Positions 45,596-58,826 of a stretch of DNA of 64,000 bases are shown here, piece after piece. Source of the stretch: Siphonodentalium dalli (Eukaryota; Mollusca; Scaphopoda; Gadilida; Siphonodentaliidae). The notes below the pieces were generated by a model. It searched no databases. It saw only the letters and a list, made by a program, of their open reading frames with translations, and was not told where the DNA came from. Made by a program: the position numbers and the translations under genes. The stretch is taken from positions 16,864,440 to 16,928,439 of the forward strand of contig CP136061.1 in NCBI GenBank assembly GCA_032622095.1, given 5' to 3'. Numbering within the stretch: position 1 is the stretch's first letter; each line of letters opens with the position of its first letter.

Positions 45596-46635
45596 TCCTA
45601 CATTATATGAACCCCAATCTGATGTTAGTACTCGACAGCTATCACAAATCCTTGGTCAGCAGCATTTGATATTGCTTGCGCCTTCAACATGGCTCTGATC
45701 ATCGGTGAATCTGCAATAGATTAAGGCAATATATACCCGACGATTATCTCCGGCGATAGAGCTTGTTTGTGGTTCTGGCTCATCATTTTATTGTGGCAAT
45801 TATGACAGTCATCAAACATAGCACTCGGCTACACCTTGTTGCCATGGGTGGGTCTTTTATGGGTAGTAATATATATATATAATCAGTGCTACGAGCGGGA
45901 TGTCTATACTTTCTGCAAACGGGTAATTCTATGCCTTGCATGCTCTGGTCAATCACAGTGCTGTCCGATGGATGTACCGCTATCAATGCGAGAGGATGGT
46001 AGCAAATGTTTTGTCTAGCTTGGTACATATAACTCACGGAGGGTGATAACTATTTTAGACACAAGAGTCCTCATACTTACGCTATCATATTGGACGCTAT
46101 GCGTATATATTATATGTTGTCTGTCCATTGCACGATTTCATTGGCGATACCACCAGCCACTAAGTCTTTGCAACACATTATTTGAATTCGTCGTATTATT
46201 AGCGCATGTATACGACATTTTTATGGAAAGCGACAACAGTTGATATGTCATAGGACAGCCGACAAGACTTCGCTATCAAAATGCGAAGTGGGTTTTGATA
46301 TCAATCGGGAAGGTGTCAACTTACCCCCACCGTTGCTAGAATTCATATCGTGTAAATCAACAGAATTTCATATTTTATCTCTTTGGTCAGAAATATCGCC
46401 AACATCGTATTGAAATCCACTGTCACGATATGAGGTTGGTAATTTATTTTCAGTTTCAGGATCGGCTGTTCAAGAATTTCATCATATAATCTATGTAGTC
46501 CATGCACGTTACTCCAACAGCATGCAAACCACTTATAGCACCCACAATTCTCACCAGAACCACACTTCTCCGCGGAGACATTATAGGGCTACAACCGTCA
46601 TTCAACTGTTTGGGTAGATCAGCAAATAAAGACAG
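45596..46635. other. No supported feature
   Basis: Single-copy-looking sequence. Frames at 45783-46037 (minus) and 46043-46243 (plus) have no recognisable domain. Confidence 0.5.
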
Positions 46636-46855
46636 GACGTCCGAAATCTGGGTGTCTGGGTTCAGGACGTCAGCGATCTGGATGTCAGGATGTCACTGGG
46701 TGTCTGTGTTCAGAACGTCAGCGATCAGGGTGTCAGCGATCTGGGTGTCTGTGTTCAGGACGTCAGCGATCTGGGTGTCAGGGTGTCAGCGATCTGAATG
46801 TCTGGGTTCAGGACGTCAGCGACCTGGGTTTCTGGGTTCTGTTTTCTACATCACA
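46636..46855 (+). repeat. ~33-bp imperfect tandem repeat, six or more copies
   Basis: Unit near 'gtgtctgggttcaggacgtc' + 'agcgatctggat'. It generates the open frame 46502-46891 with repeated 'FRTSAIWVSG'. Unlikely to be a protein. Confidence 0.85.
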
Positions 46856-47076
46856 TTTCTCACCACAGTACATGCAGACAATCAGTTGTGAAATTAAAAG
46901 TTCCCAACATACCTTCGCGAACGTAAGATTTGTTCAATGTGTTTTGTATATGCCATTTCCATATACTTTGCTCGCCGTTATTACACCTTTGGCGTGTGTC
47001 AAAAGGAATTCTGTCATATCTGGGCGGGTATTCACCAACTGAGTTTATATATAGTCCAGGTAGATTTCACAGGGCG

Positions 47077-47190
47077 ATGACCAACGTGAAGATGTATGTG
47101 GTCATCGATGCATGGGAAGACATCGCCGCAGCATATAATTATTCAATCAAGAGATTTGATCGCGCCCATAGATTGACCAGTGAAGGTTAG
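47077..47190 (+). CDS. Very small hypothetical ORF, 37 codons
   Basis: MTNVKMYVVIDAWEDIAAAY continues to 'RLTSEG' and a stop. A TATATATA word lies 30 bp upstream. Composition is protein-like, but there is no homology I recognise, and length alone makes it weak. It may be a gene remnant. Confidence 0.15.
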   Translation: MTNVKMYVVIDAWEDIAAAYNYSIKRFDRAHRLTSEG

Positions 47191-47334
47191 ATGGACACGT
47201 TGGATTTTTCAGCAATGAAAAATCGAAGCAACGCTACCCATGTACCGGTAAATGAACGCCTAAATTGGTCTTGAACTAATAAATTTAATAGTAGTTGCCA
47301 GATCAAGTATTGGGTGATGTGACTGACGTAACCG

Positions 47335-47577
47335 TTAGGCCAAAAAAAATTACCTGTGTTTAGGGTTTCCCTTCTTACCCTAGAAAGTGGTGCCTATCCA
47401 AAACTTTCATTGGACTGCAGACACAGATTATTTTTTTTCTCAGTGGGAAGGGTATCAAAATGTATCTTACCCATTTTCAAACCCATCCTATAAAAAAGAA
47501 ATTACCTACCTACCTACCCTAATTATTTTGGACCATGTAACCCTAAACACAGGTATTATTTTTTTTGGCCTTATGCC
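47335..47577. mobile_element. MITE with GGCCAAAAAAAATTACCTG ends
   Basis: The left GGCCAAAAAAAATTACCTG and the right complement ('aggtattattttttttggcc') form inverted ends that continue through 'tgtttagggttt'. 'ctacctacctaccct' inside links it to the 5818-6172 element. Confidence 0.7.
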
Positions 47578-50470
<2,893 letters not shown>

Positions 50471-50534
50471 ATCGATACATGTCAAACACATACTTATGGT
50501 CGATGTGAATAGAAAGACCGTATTCAACAAAATG

Positions 50535-50905
50535 AGGGCACCCACCCCCACCCCCCTGGAATACGGAATACCACTTAACACAGAGGGTGGAATACGGAAT
50601 ACCAGTTAACAGCCATATGGAATTTTGCGGATAAAGTTTCTATTGCCGTACGAACGCCGGTCATCACACAGTGTCCACGTCTAAAATGACGATGATCGAC
50701 GATCTGTATGTCAAACCGTGAATTTATTTTGACAAAAATTGCATTTATATTATTATTATGATCATTTTTTGAAAGGTGTCGAAGGTCGGCGTACGAATAC
50801 CGGTATTTTTGGAATACCGTATACCTCCTAACAGAGGGGCCGAAATACAGCGTACCTCATAACAGGGCATGGAATACGGCGTACGAAAGGGGGGGGTGGG
50901 GGCCT
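50535..50905. repeat. Dispersed repeat with 'ggaatacggaatacca' units (copy 2)
   Basis: Near-identical to 4850-5280, from 'accccctggaatacggaata' to 'acgaaaggggggggtggggg'. Confidence 0.85.
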
Positions 50906-51235
50906 CCAAAATAGCAGCTATGTGTACATATATCAGGAAGAACATTTTCATTGTGAAATATGGTGAAATATTTGTCGAAAATATCGGTGTCTCAGAGACA
51001 TAAGATGCAACTGTACAAACACGAGATGATTTTTCCGAAATAAGGATAAAACAATATAATATACCTAGCTAGTAGCTACACATTTCACACACATATGATC
51101 GATGCCATTAGGAAGAGAACGATACATTTCTGTAACAAACTGTTTGATTTTTGAAATCTCGGATAAGAATGCTTTTGTAAATTCACAAACTGATTCTACA
51201 AAATATGGATAAAACGATATAAAACAGTGATTTTA

Positions 51236-51600
51236 TTAAAGAGGTCTATCTCTTTGTTACAATGTAAACATGTGTTATATAGTTAGCGGGGTATAAAGAT
51301 GGTCTATCTCTTTGTTACAATGTAAACATGTGTTATATAGTTACCTGGGTATAAAGACGGTCTATCTCTTTGTTACAATGTAAACATGTGTTATATAGTT
51401 ACCGGGGTATAAAGATGGTCTATCTCTTTGTAAACATGTGTTATATAGTTACCGGGGTATAAAGATGGTCTATCTCTTTGTAAACATGTGTTATATACCG
51501 GTAGTTACCGGGGTATAAAGATGGTCTATCTCTTTGTAAACATGTGTTATATAGTTACCGGGGTATAAAGATGGTCTATCTCTTTATAAACATGTGTTCT
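51236..51600 (+). repeat. ~46-60-bp minisatellite, seven copies
   Basis: Unit 'ggtctatctctttgttacaa' + 'tgtaaacatgtgttatatag' + 'ttaccggggtataaagat'. The later copies lack 'ttacaatg', and one has 'accggta' inserted. Confidence 0.95.
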
Positions 51601-51771
51601 ATAGTTATTAATATTAACTTTTTTGATATTATTGTGAGGAACAGTGTTCTTCAAGAAGCAAAATCTTGTTTTTGTGTACCATGGGTCCAATAATTGCTTA
51701 TTTTGGCCATTTTTGCATAAAATTTTCATTTTTATTGCATAGAATCAAGTAGATCATGCCATGAATCTCTA

Positions 51772-52259
51772 CTCTGGCTAACGCCCGTGGAGATCATATT
51801 TCTCCAGTACAAAACCTGCCAGGGAACTTTTTTTAATTTTGACAGGGAACCTTATAAAGTCGATAAAATAACTCAGGGAAAATATTTCTTAGTTATTATC
51901 TGTTCCTTAATATTTCTTAGTTATTATCTGTTCCTTAATAATGTTCTTCACTGTAGGTGAAATTTCCAACTCAAAATTGCATGTTTTCTATGACTTTTGT
52001 GAGCCTATATCGCAATAAACATTGAATTAATTACCCATGAAAAATTCCATAATTGTGAGGGACGCAAAAAAAAATCGCTCAGTCACTTAAATCGTGAAAT
52101 TTTGAGTTGGAACCTTCACACACAGTGAAGTACATTATTAAGGAACAGATCATAACTAAGAAATATATTCCGTGTTATTTTTTTCGACCGTCAGAACTTC
52201 AAAAAGTTCCAAGGTTTTGTACTGATGGAATATGATCTCTACGTGCGTATAGCTAAGAG
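51772..52259. mobile_element. TA-flanked MITE with ~170-bp inverted repeats
   Basis: The left 'ctctggctaacgcccgtgga' + 'gatcatattt', 'cagtacaaaacc', 'ttcttagttattatctgttc' all recur inverted up to 52259 ('gatctctacgtgcgtatagc' + 'taagag'). TA on both sides (51770-51771, 52260-52261). No coding capacity. Confidence 0.75.
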
Positions 52260-52534
52260 TACATGTATAAGAGCAATCGCCACCCCATGACAATTATGTA
52301 ACAAAAACGTAAAGCCCAATATAAACTCAACACAGACATGTACAAATTGTGTATGTCTTGTGACACCCCCGCCCCCCTTATTCCTGCATCAATCACCATA
52401 CACACATATCACTGAAATTTTCAGTTAACCCATAAAAGGCTGAAATAACAAAGCAGGACGCGCGCAAGTTTCATGATACAGAAAAGAATATATACAACTG
52501 CGGTGTAATAAAACAGATAAAACGGCACCTATAT

Positions 52535-52660
52535 AACACTTGTAAAGTAGAGATTGTAATGACAGAACTTTTTTTGTAACGCACAGCACGTGCACATAGT
52601 CGCAGAAAAACGCGGTCATCAATATTAGAGACCATTACAGAACGCTATTGAGCGAGATAC
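52535..52660 (+). repeat. Dispersed repeat shared with 39500-39650
   Basis: 'gacagaactttttttgtaac', 'cgcggtcatcaatattagag', 'gagcgagatacattatgt'. Non-coding. Confidence 0.65.
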
Positions 52661-52983
52661 ATTATGTAAAGGTATCCGAATAAAGTACATTGTTCCCAAT
52701 TGGTTTCATATGTGGGACAAAGTTCAAAACCAGATGGTACTTGGTATTTGGTTTTGATCAAACTGGGGTTTTAATGCAACCGTTCAAGCACTGGAATCAT
52801 GTGATTGAGTGTTATGTAACAACAATTCATTTAATAATATTTTATTATTATTATCAATGCACATTTTTCATCAATGGACGAATAATTGCCACGATCTTAC
52901 ATGTTACAAACAAAGGCTTGCAAACGAATGGTCCCCCTACATGTATGTTGAGTTAGAAATGTTGCGTTTTCTAACGCAATTCT

Positions 52984-53393
52984 TCACTTTTTTTCCTTCA
53001 GTGTGTAAGGTCCTCCTTTGTTCGCCTTTCTAACCGCAGCAGACAGCAGACTAATCTTCATATTCGGAGTTAGCAAACGAAATGGCTCGCTGTTCAATTT
53101 GATGTACCTGCGTTCGATCGAGCTAATGGCCGCGCGAAGTAGTTGTTGGTCATTCATGTTTTCTGCGAGGGACAATACTTGGTATGCGAATCTTTCTGAC
53201 TCAGGCTCGAGAGCTATACGCGTTTCCGCAGAGCCACCCACTGTATAGTTAAATAAAATCCCACCACAGCTGTAAAAAACCTCATCGTTCAGCCCAGTTG
53301 TTACCAATTTAAGCAGGCATTTACGTGAAAGGTCCTTCAACTCATCTAACTGGTATTCATCCGACAGCTCAAACACGCCAATCGCATCGTCAC
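52984..53393 (-). CDS. BTB/BACK-type gene, exon 2 (3' coding exon)
   Basis: 135 codons plus stop, plus two bases that finish the codon started in exon 1 (56901-57300). The acceptor is 'aaatacttttgcag' ending at 53394. The joined codon gives R, then DDAIGVFELSDEYQLDELKD (end of BTB and linker), 'ERFAYQVLSLAENMNDQQLL' and 'ERRYIKLNSEPFRLL' (BACK-like helices), ending 'KANKGGPYTLKEKK'. With exon 1 the protein is 269 residues. BTB/BACK proteins without kelch repeats are common as expanded families in molluscs; a Cullin-3 adaptor role is plausible but not shown. Same exon start and phase as 12021 and the pseudogene 10665. The 3' end matches the family until about 30 bp past the stop. Confidence 0.82.
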
Positions 53394-53396
53394 CTG

Positions 53397-53605
53397 CAAA
53401 AGTATTTAAAATCGTGATTTTACACATTGTAAACCAAAGAATGAATCATTTAAAATCGTGATTTTACACATTGTATACCAAAGAATGAAATCATTTAAAA
53501 TCGTGATTTACACATTGTATACCAAAGAATGTATAATTTAAAATCGTGATTTACACATTGTAAACCAAAGAATGAATCATTTAAAATCGCGCGTTTACAC
53601 ATGAT
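53397..53605. repeat. ~43-bp tandem repeat at the 3' end of the intron
   Basis: 'tttaaaatcgtgattttaca' + 'cattgtataccaaagaatga' occurs four to five times, starting immediately upstream of the exon-2 acceptor. The first copy contains the acceptor's own upstream sequence. Confidence 0.9.
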
Positions 53606-53910
53606 TACCATCTCAACTTTCATTAAGGTGTATCCATAGTTTCAGATCAATTGTACGAACAAGAAGTGATACCAGCTAATAACACGCACTGTGTAAATAA
53701 AATGCAAGTACATTATAATACATGTAATACAAGGGAAAGAGGGCATGAATATTAGTCTTATGTATAGATTAAAGTATGATATGTTCTCTATTGGAGCAGT
53801 TCAGAAATGATTTAAGTCTACATTGGTCCTATTTGTCTATTATTTTCAATGGAAAGGGAATAACTCTATATCTTAGTTTGAATTGTGTCGCATTATGTGA
53901 GCGAGAAAGT

Positions 53911-53931
53911 GGGGGGGGGGGGGGGGGGGGG
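53911..53931 (+). repeat. 21-bp poly-G run
   Basis: Uninterrupted G tract inside the BTB gene's intron (C on the transcribed sense). Could form a G-quadruplex; its length is likely polymorphic. Confidence 0.9.
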
Positions 53932-54204
53932 TGATTCTATGATTTCAGCTATTTTCAATTACTCTATGTGTACCTTCTGAGACACAGACGTTCCAAATGG
54001 TGATGAAATATAGTATTTTTATCATATTTTATGTCATAGATTGTTATTAAAACCGTATCTCAAGGCACTATAAAAATAATCGGTGACTCGAAAATTAAAT
54101 TGACCTTTAAGTCCAAAATGGAAACAACTCTGCAAGGTCGACTCCAATCAATCTCATATTGCGGGTACATAGGCTCCCATGTTGGTTAATGTATTGTACA
54201 TGTA

Positions 54205-54930
54205 TGTAATGGTAATACAGCAGGATTTACCAGAGTATAACGTAAGTGGGGTACACCATGCCTTTACTTGGAATTTACAGGGTATCTCATTTTTTTTTTG
54301 GACTTTACGTGGCATTTACTAGAGTATACCATTGTCTACCTGACTTTACCATATTTTACCTGAGTATAGCCATGTAACACCAGAGCAATTTTACACGGAC
54401 ATGAGCGATAACTCTATTTCACAATAACACAGTTCTCAGCTGAGGTGTTTTCTCTTTTGTGACAATAAAATCATATTTTGTTCGTCAATCAGTGAAAATA
54501 ATCGTACTCGGCGTCATGCTCAAAGGTTATAAGAATGGGACAAGAATATTCTTATAAATAAGTGGGCTAAATCCAAAAGAGTTTAACATCTTATACAATC
54601 GCATGTGTGATTCATATAGCCTCCAATATGTTACCTCAAATGTTAAAGCTTCTGAAAGCGTACATGGTAAATTACCGTGGTATAATTACTCTGGTAGAAT
54701 TATTCTAGTAGAACCACCACATACATACTTACATTCCGGTAAAATACCTTGGTGAAATACATGGGTGCAATGGGAAATTTTTACCAAAGTAAATACATGA
54801 GTGATTCTACATGTGTGCGTGTAATGTGGTGACCATTCACTAGATGAATTTTACCGGAGTAAAATGATCTGTTCCAATCACACTGGTAAAATAGCCGGGT
54901 GTTTTCATCATGGTTTACCATAGTGTTTTT
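54205..54930. repeat. Region of degenerate TTTACC / GGTAAA words in opposing orientation
   Basis: 54205-54395 is rich in 'tttaccagagtata'-like words. 54660-54930 is rich in their complements ('tactctggtagaat', 'ttccggtaaaatac', 'actggtaaaatag'). The middle is unique. Resembles a decayed inverted-repeat element with repetitive arms; lies in the BTB gene intron. Confidence 0.5.
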
Positions 54931-55034
54931 ATAAAGGTGGTGGACTTTCCTTATATATGGAACTGAACTGATGCGTAGCCACGCGCATATATTGTCGACA
55001 GCAGCGGGTTAAACATTGTGTGCATTTATATACG

Positions 55035-55700
55035 CAAGCTCCGTTCTGGCTAAACCATTTCCACGTGACACGTCTGTTACCCACATCGCGAGCTCGTTCA
55101 GCGTATTACATTTCCACGTGGCACGTCTGTTAAAATTACCCACATTGCGAGCTCCGTTATGCCTAAACCATTTCCGTGTGACACATTTGTTACCCACATT
55201 GCGAGCTCCATTCTGCCAAAACCATTTCCATGTCCGAAAAAGTGGGTCGAATCCCAGTTTTCGCTCTGCTCGGTCGGGAAAATGTCGAAAACTGTTACAT
55301 ATTAAAAAATGGCCACCTGGGCCGAACTTTTTGGGCGGAAAAGTTTTTGGGTCGAGTCCCAAAAAGTGGGTCAAATAGAAATTCCCGCTCTGCTCTGTCA
55401 GGAAAATTTGCGGAAATGTGGCAAATGACCATGGCAACGTCTTAAGTAGAGCGAGACAAAATTTCCTGTAAAAAAAAATTTTGGAAAAAAGTTCAAAAAT
55501 GCACGAAATTAGGCAAAGTCCGAAAATGAACGGAAATTGGCCGAAACAAGTGCGGGGTCATAAATGGCCACCTCGGCCAAAACTTTTAGGCCGAAAAAAA
55601 TTTGGGTCGAGTCCGAAAAAGTGGGTCCAATCCCAGTTTTCGCTCTGCTCGGTCGGGAAAAATTTCGGAAAATGTGGCAAACTGTCACATATTAAAAAAT
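55035..55700 (+). repeat. Two tandem repeat families
   Basis: 55035-55220: ~55-60-bp units 'aaaccatttccacgtgacac' + 'gtctgttacccacat' + 'gcgagctc', four copies. 55236-55700: ~150-200-bp units 'ttcgctctgctcggtcggga' + 'aaat', 'catattaaaaaatggccacc', 'tttgggtcgagtcc', 'aaaaagtgggtc', two to three copies. Frames here (55009-55437 minus) are repeat translations. Confidence 0.85.
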
Positions 55701-55719
55701 TACCCACATTGTGAGCGCT

Positions 55720-56820
55720 GTGTGAACAACCTATGCCACAGCAAGCCTACTTAATTCTATAGATAACCTACTCATGCAGAAATGTTTCTCGTAGCTTAAT
55801 GCCTATTCGTTTATAAGAGATGACCCTTTGCATTACGGTAAAAACACACTATAACCACATGCGTGTGATACAGTTTCAGTCAACTATTGCACTAAATTAC
55901 TTTATTGAAGTTCAACGAAGAATTATTTGGAGACAAGGGTGTTAATGGACAATATTAGATCGATGGGGGTTAAATCGATGGGGCATATCTGAGTGATTGG
56001 CGATGTAGTTCACGCGTTGATTGATATTGATTCGATTCAGCACAAGTTTCTCGATTGTTCTAAAGTGTGCTTGAACGCAAACAAGATTTTAGCGCTCATT
56101 CTACGTTCAGCTTCTAATGTGCACGGTTGGCCCACCCACCCACCAAATTTAGTAACGTAGATAATTATTATCATCAATACATATGAGAATATAGACCGCA
56201 AAGGTTCGTTTCATTGTATGATACATGTTTATAGTATGACAGGTCTTTTGTGATTATTTAATGATACCAATATATATGATGTGCACAGTTTATGTGAAGC
56301 AAATCGTTAACCCGACTTTCTAGATTAAAACTTCGTTTATATAATTCGTAGTTGTTATTCTATAAATCATTTATGTTTGATCGAGTGAAACGAGTTAAAA
56401 CATAATATAACGTATACCCGAACCACGTATACGTGTGATATAGAATTGATCCACTGCAAAATCACGGTATATAATTATATTCACTGCCTTAATCTCTACA
56501 TCATAGCGCATTTTCACATCAATTTATGCACAAACCAGATATGTTTGTGGGTTGTTATTTTGTTTTGTAATACATGTACTGTATTTACTGTAATGTCCCC
56601 ATTTACGTTCTTTCTCTTAATTATATATCTTGCTTATTCACTTTATTTTTTCCATTTACTTTCTTTCTCTTAATTTATATATTGCTTATTCTATATACAT
56701 ACTGTAATATGTGCAGGCGTGCATGAAACGAACCATGTAAATATAAATCTGTACATTGGCCAATAAAACATCATTTGGATGGAATTTAGTATCGGTTTCT
56801 TCATTGGCAACACCGTTTCT
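55720..56820. other. No supported feature (intron of the BTB gene)
   Basis: AT-rich. A short duplication 'ctttctcttaatt.atatattgcttattc' is at 56608-56692. No exon recognised. Confidence 0.55.
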
Positions 56821-56900
56821 ACTACATTATGATAAATATATATATATTTTAAATAAATAATAGACTAACACAATCATGCATAGCAATCTAGCGAACTTAC

Positions 56901-57300
56901 GTGTAAGACTGTCGATATCATCCCGCCGGATGGACTGATGAATGAAATCTAACATTATTTTAATTGTATCATATTTCTTTCCTGGCAGATCAATCTCATC
57001 TTTCTGCATCTCGATGAAGTCACCATCAAACATTTTCAGGAACACAGCTGACGCACATGCCAGGATGGCTCTGCTTGTATGCACACGTTTGTCCTCTACT
57101 CGGAGAGACACATCACAGAATGTTTTAGAGATGAGCCAGATGTCTTCGATTGTCTGTTTGTCATCGCATTCATCGTCGTTTGTCTGTTTGTCATCGCATT
57201 CATCGTCATCTCGTTCAGTCCCAGACATCGAGTCACCTTCTGTATCGAGTTTGATTTTCTTTTGTGGAACACTTTCTTCCTCTCCGTTACGATCGGCCAT
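56901..57300 (-). CDS. BTB/BACK-type gene, exon 1 (first coding exon)
   Basis: 133 codons plus one base, from the ATG at 57300 to the donor ttacac|GTAAGT (56901/56900). The ATG follows directly on an acceptor-like 'tttacttttcctgcag', so a non-coding 5' exon must lie upstream. Residues 1-50 are polar and charged, with a basic patch (QKKIKLD) and a perfect 10-residue duplication (DDECDDKQT twice). Residues ~52-133 are the BTB core: CDVSLRVEDKRVHTSRAILA, 'SAVFLKMFDGDF', 'IKIMLDFIHQS'. It splices in phase 1 across a 3.5-kb intron to 53393, giving an open 269-residue product. Strongly similar to the exon at 32784-33147. Probably intracellular or nuclear, dimeric; substrate unknown. Confidence 0.83.
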
Positions 57301-57349
57301 CTGCAGGAAAAGTAAATCAAAGCATAATAGAGAAGTGTAAATGACGCAT

Positions 57350-57780
57350 AGTACAGGAGGGGGGGGGGGGGGGGGGGTCGGCACGTATGGCATTTTTTCC
57401 CTTTCGATCATTGTTTGTACCCACCCACCCCCACCGCCAAATTGTTTTCCGTTTTCGGCAGTTTTTTCCGACCATTTTTTGACACCCACCCCCCTTTTAA
57501 CACTAAAACAGAGATTTGCGGGGGGGGAAATTCACTGTAAACAGCTGTATAAGAATTTATGTGCATACTATTTATCATGGATGTTAACATGGACATGTAA
57601 ATAGGAATGAGTCATTTTGAGGTCATTCGGCCAAAAAAACATGGCTGCCAGCGGCCATCTTGGATTTCAAAATTTGCAACAAAATACAAACACGATAACT
57701 GTGTTTTTTAGTTGCGGAAAAAATTGCTTGTTGGTGGCGTTGACCACCCACCCACCCCGGCATACGTATGGCTGAATTGG
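57350..57780 (-). repeat. ~500-bp dispersed repeat with poly-G (copy 2, inverted)
   Basis: A 19-bp G run (57359-57377), then 'acactaaaacagagatttgc', 'actgtaaacagctgtata', 'agcggccatcttggatttca', 'cacccaccccggcatacgta', the complement of 43005-43500. It sits immediately upstream of the BTB coding exon and would be in its first intron or promoter. Confidence 0.8.
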
Positions 57781-57848
57781 TCATTGTCGCATGAACCATG
57801 GCATCGTGCAAAAAGACACACGTGATCTCTCAAACATGCAAACAATCG

Positions 57849-58003
57849 TTCGTCTGTGACAGTCAAACTCAACGCAGAAGGAATAACCATTTAAATTCCG
57901 TTCGTCTGTGACAGTCAAACTCAACGCAGAAGGAATAACCATTTAAATTCCGTTCGTCTGTGACAGTCAAACTCAACGCAGAAGGAATAACCATTTAAAT
58001 TCC
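57849..58003 (+). repeat. 52-bp tandem repeat, three copies
   Basis: 'ttcgtctgtgacagtcaaac' + 'tcaacgcagaaggaataacc' + 'atttaaattccg', nearly identical copies. Confidence 0.95.
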
Positions 58004-58330
58004 GCTGAAATTTCGTTCTAAAATCACAAACAAATAATCATTGTAATAATCTGCGACTAATTTAAAATAGATCTTTTTTATGATACTTTGATATGCTGTG
58101 TGAGTCAGTGTGACATTTTCTAACTGTTTTCAGGTTCACATATAGTTAGATTAAATTAAATTTTAATTGGAAATACCCATGATCAGTGTGTTGGTGGACT
58201 GCTTGGTGAACTTTCAGCACCATAAATCTATAAAATGGCTTTGTTGATGTCAAATGATCCAATATTCCCAAGTGGTCAATACATGTCAGATTGTGACCAA
58301 CAAAACTTGAAAATATAAGGGTAACATTAT

Positions 58331-58487
58331 ACAGTTGTCGCCCGCTGTCGAGGGAGACATTGAGATTTGTCACCCGCTCGAGAACGGAATGTCTCCCGAG
58401 GAGCGCAGCTCCGAGGGAGACATTCCGTTCTCGAGCGGGTGACAAATCTCAATGACTCCCGAGAAAAAGGGCAACAACTGTTTTGTT
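58331..58487. mobile_element. GC-rich foldback element (CAGTTGT ends)
   Basis: 'cagttgtcgcccgctgtcga' with a complement-like right end 'gagaaaaagggcaacaactg'. Inner arms: 'gggagacattgagatttgtc', 'acccgctcgagaacggaatg', 'tctccc', then the complements after a 'gaggagcgcagctccga' loop. Arms ~55-60 bp; TA/TT flanks. A related 'cgggcgaca' segment occurs at 61453-61512. Confidence 0.8.
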
Positions 58488-58826
58488 ATCCGATTATACC
58501 ACAGTACAAAATCCTTGCCATCCAAACGCACGATGTTGCACTGAGTCACGAGTGCTTTCTTTCCCGATTATGTATATTTTCAGTAACTATATACTTATCG
58601 TCCTATAGGATTTCTGTTCCATAAACGACATTCAAGCCGTTAAGCGTTTGATAATCAGCGTTTATTTACGATCATTTTGGTGGTTAAATCGTCAATATCG
58701 GTCCATGCAATGTAAACCAATAAGCCATATAGGTATGATATCGCCTTCTGCAATGTGGCATATTCAATGTCGTCTTGTGTGCAGAATTTACCCGCGATGT
58801 TCATTTCATAACGGTCTTCCCCGAAC

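Noticed and set aside
46502-46891. 129-codon frame with FRTSAIWVSG repeats
   Set aside because: It comes from a ~33-bp imperfect tandem repeat; no conserved domain or splice context.
55009-55437. 142-codon minus-strand frame as a gene
   Set aside because: It is a translation of two tandem repeat families with recurring 'RNGARNVGN'-type units.
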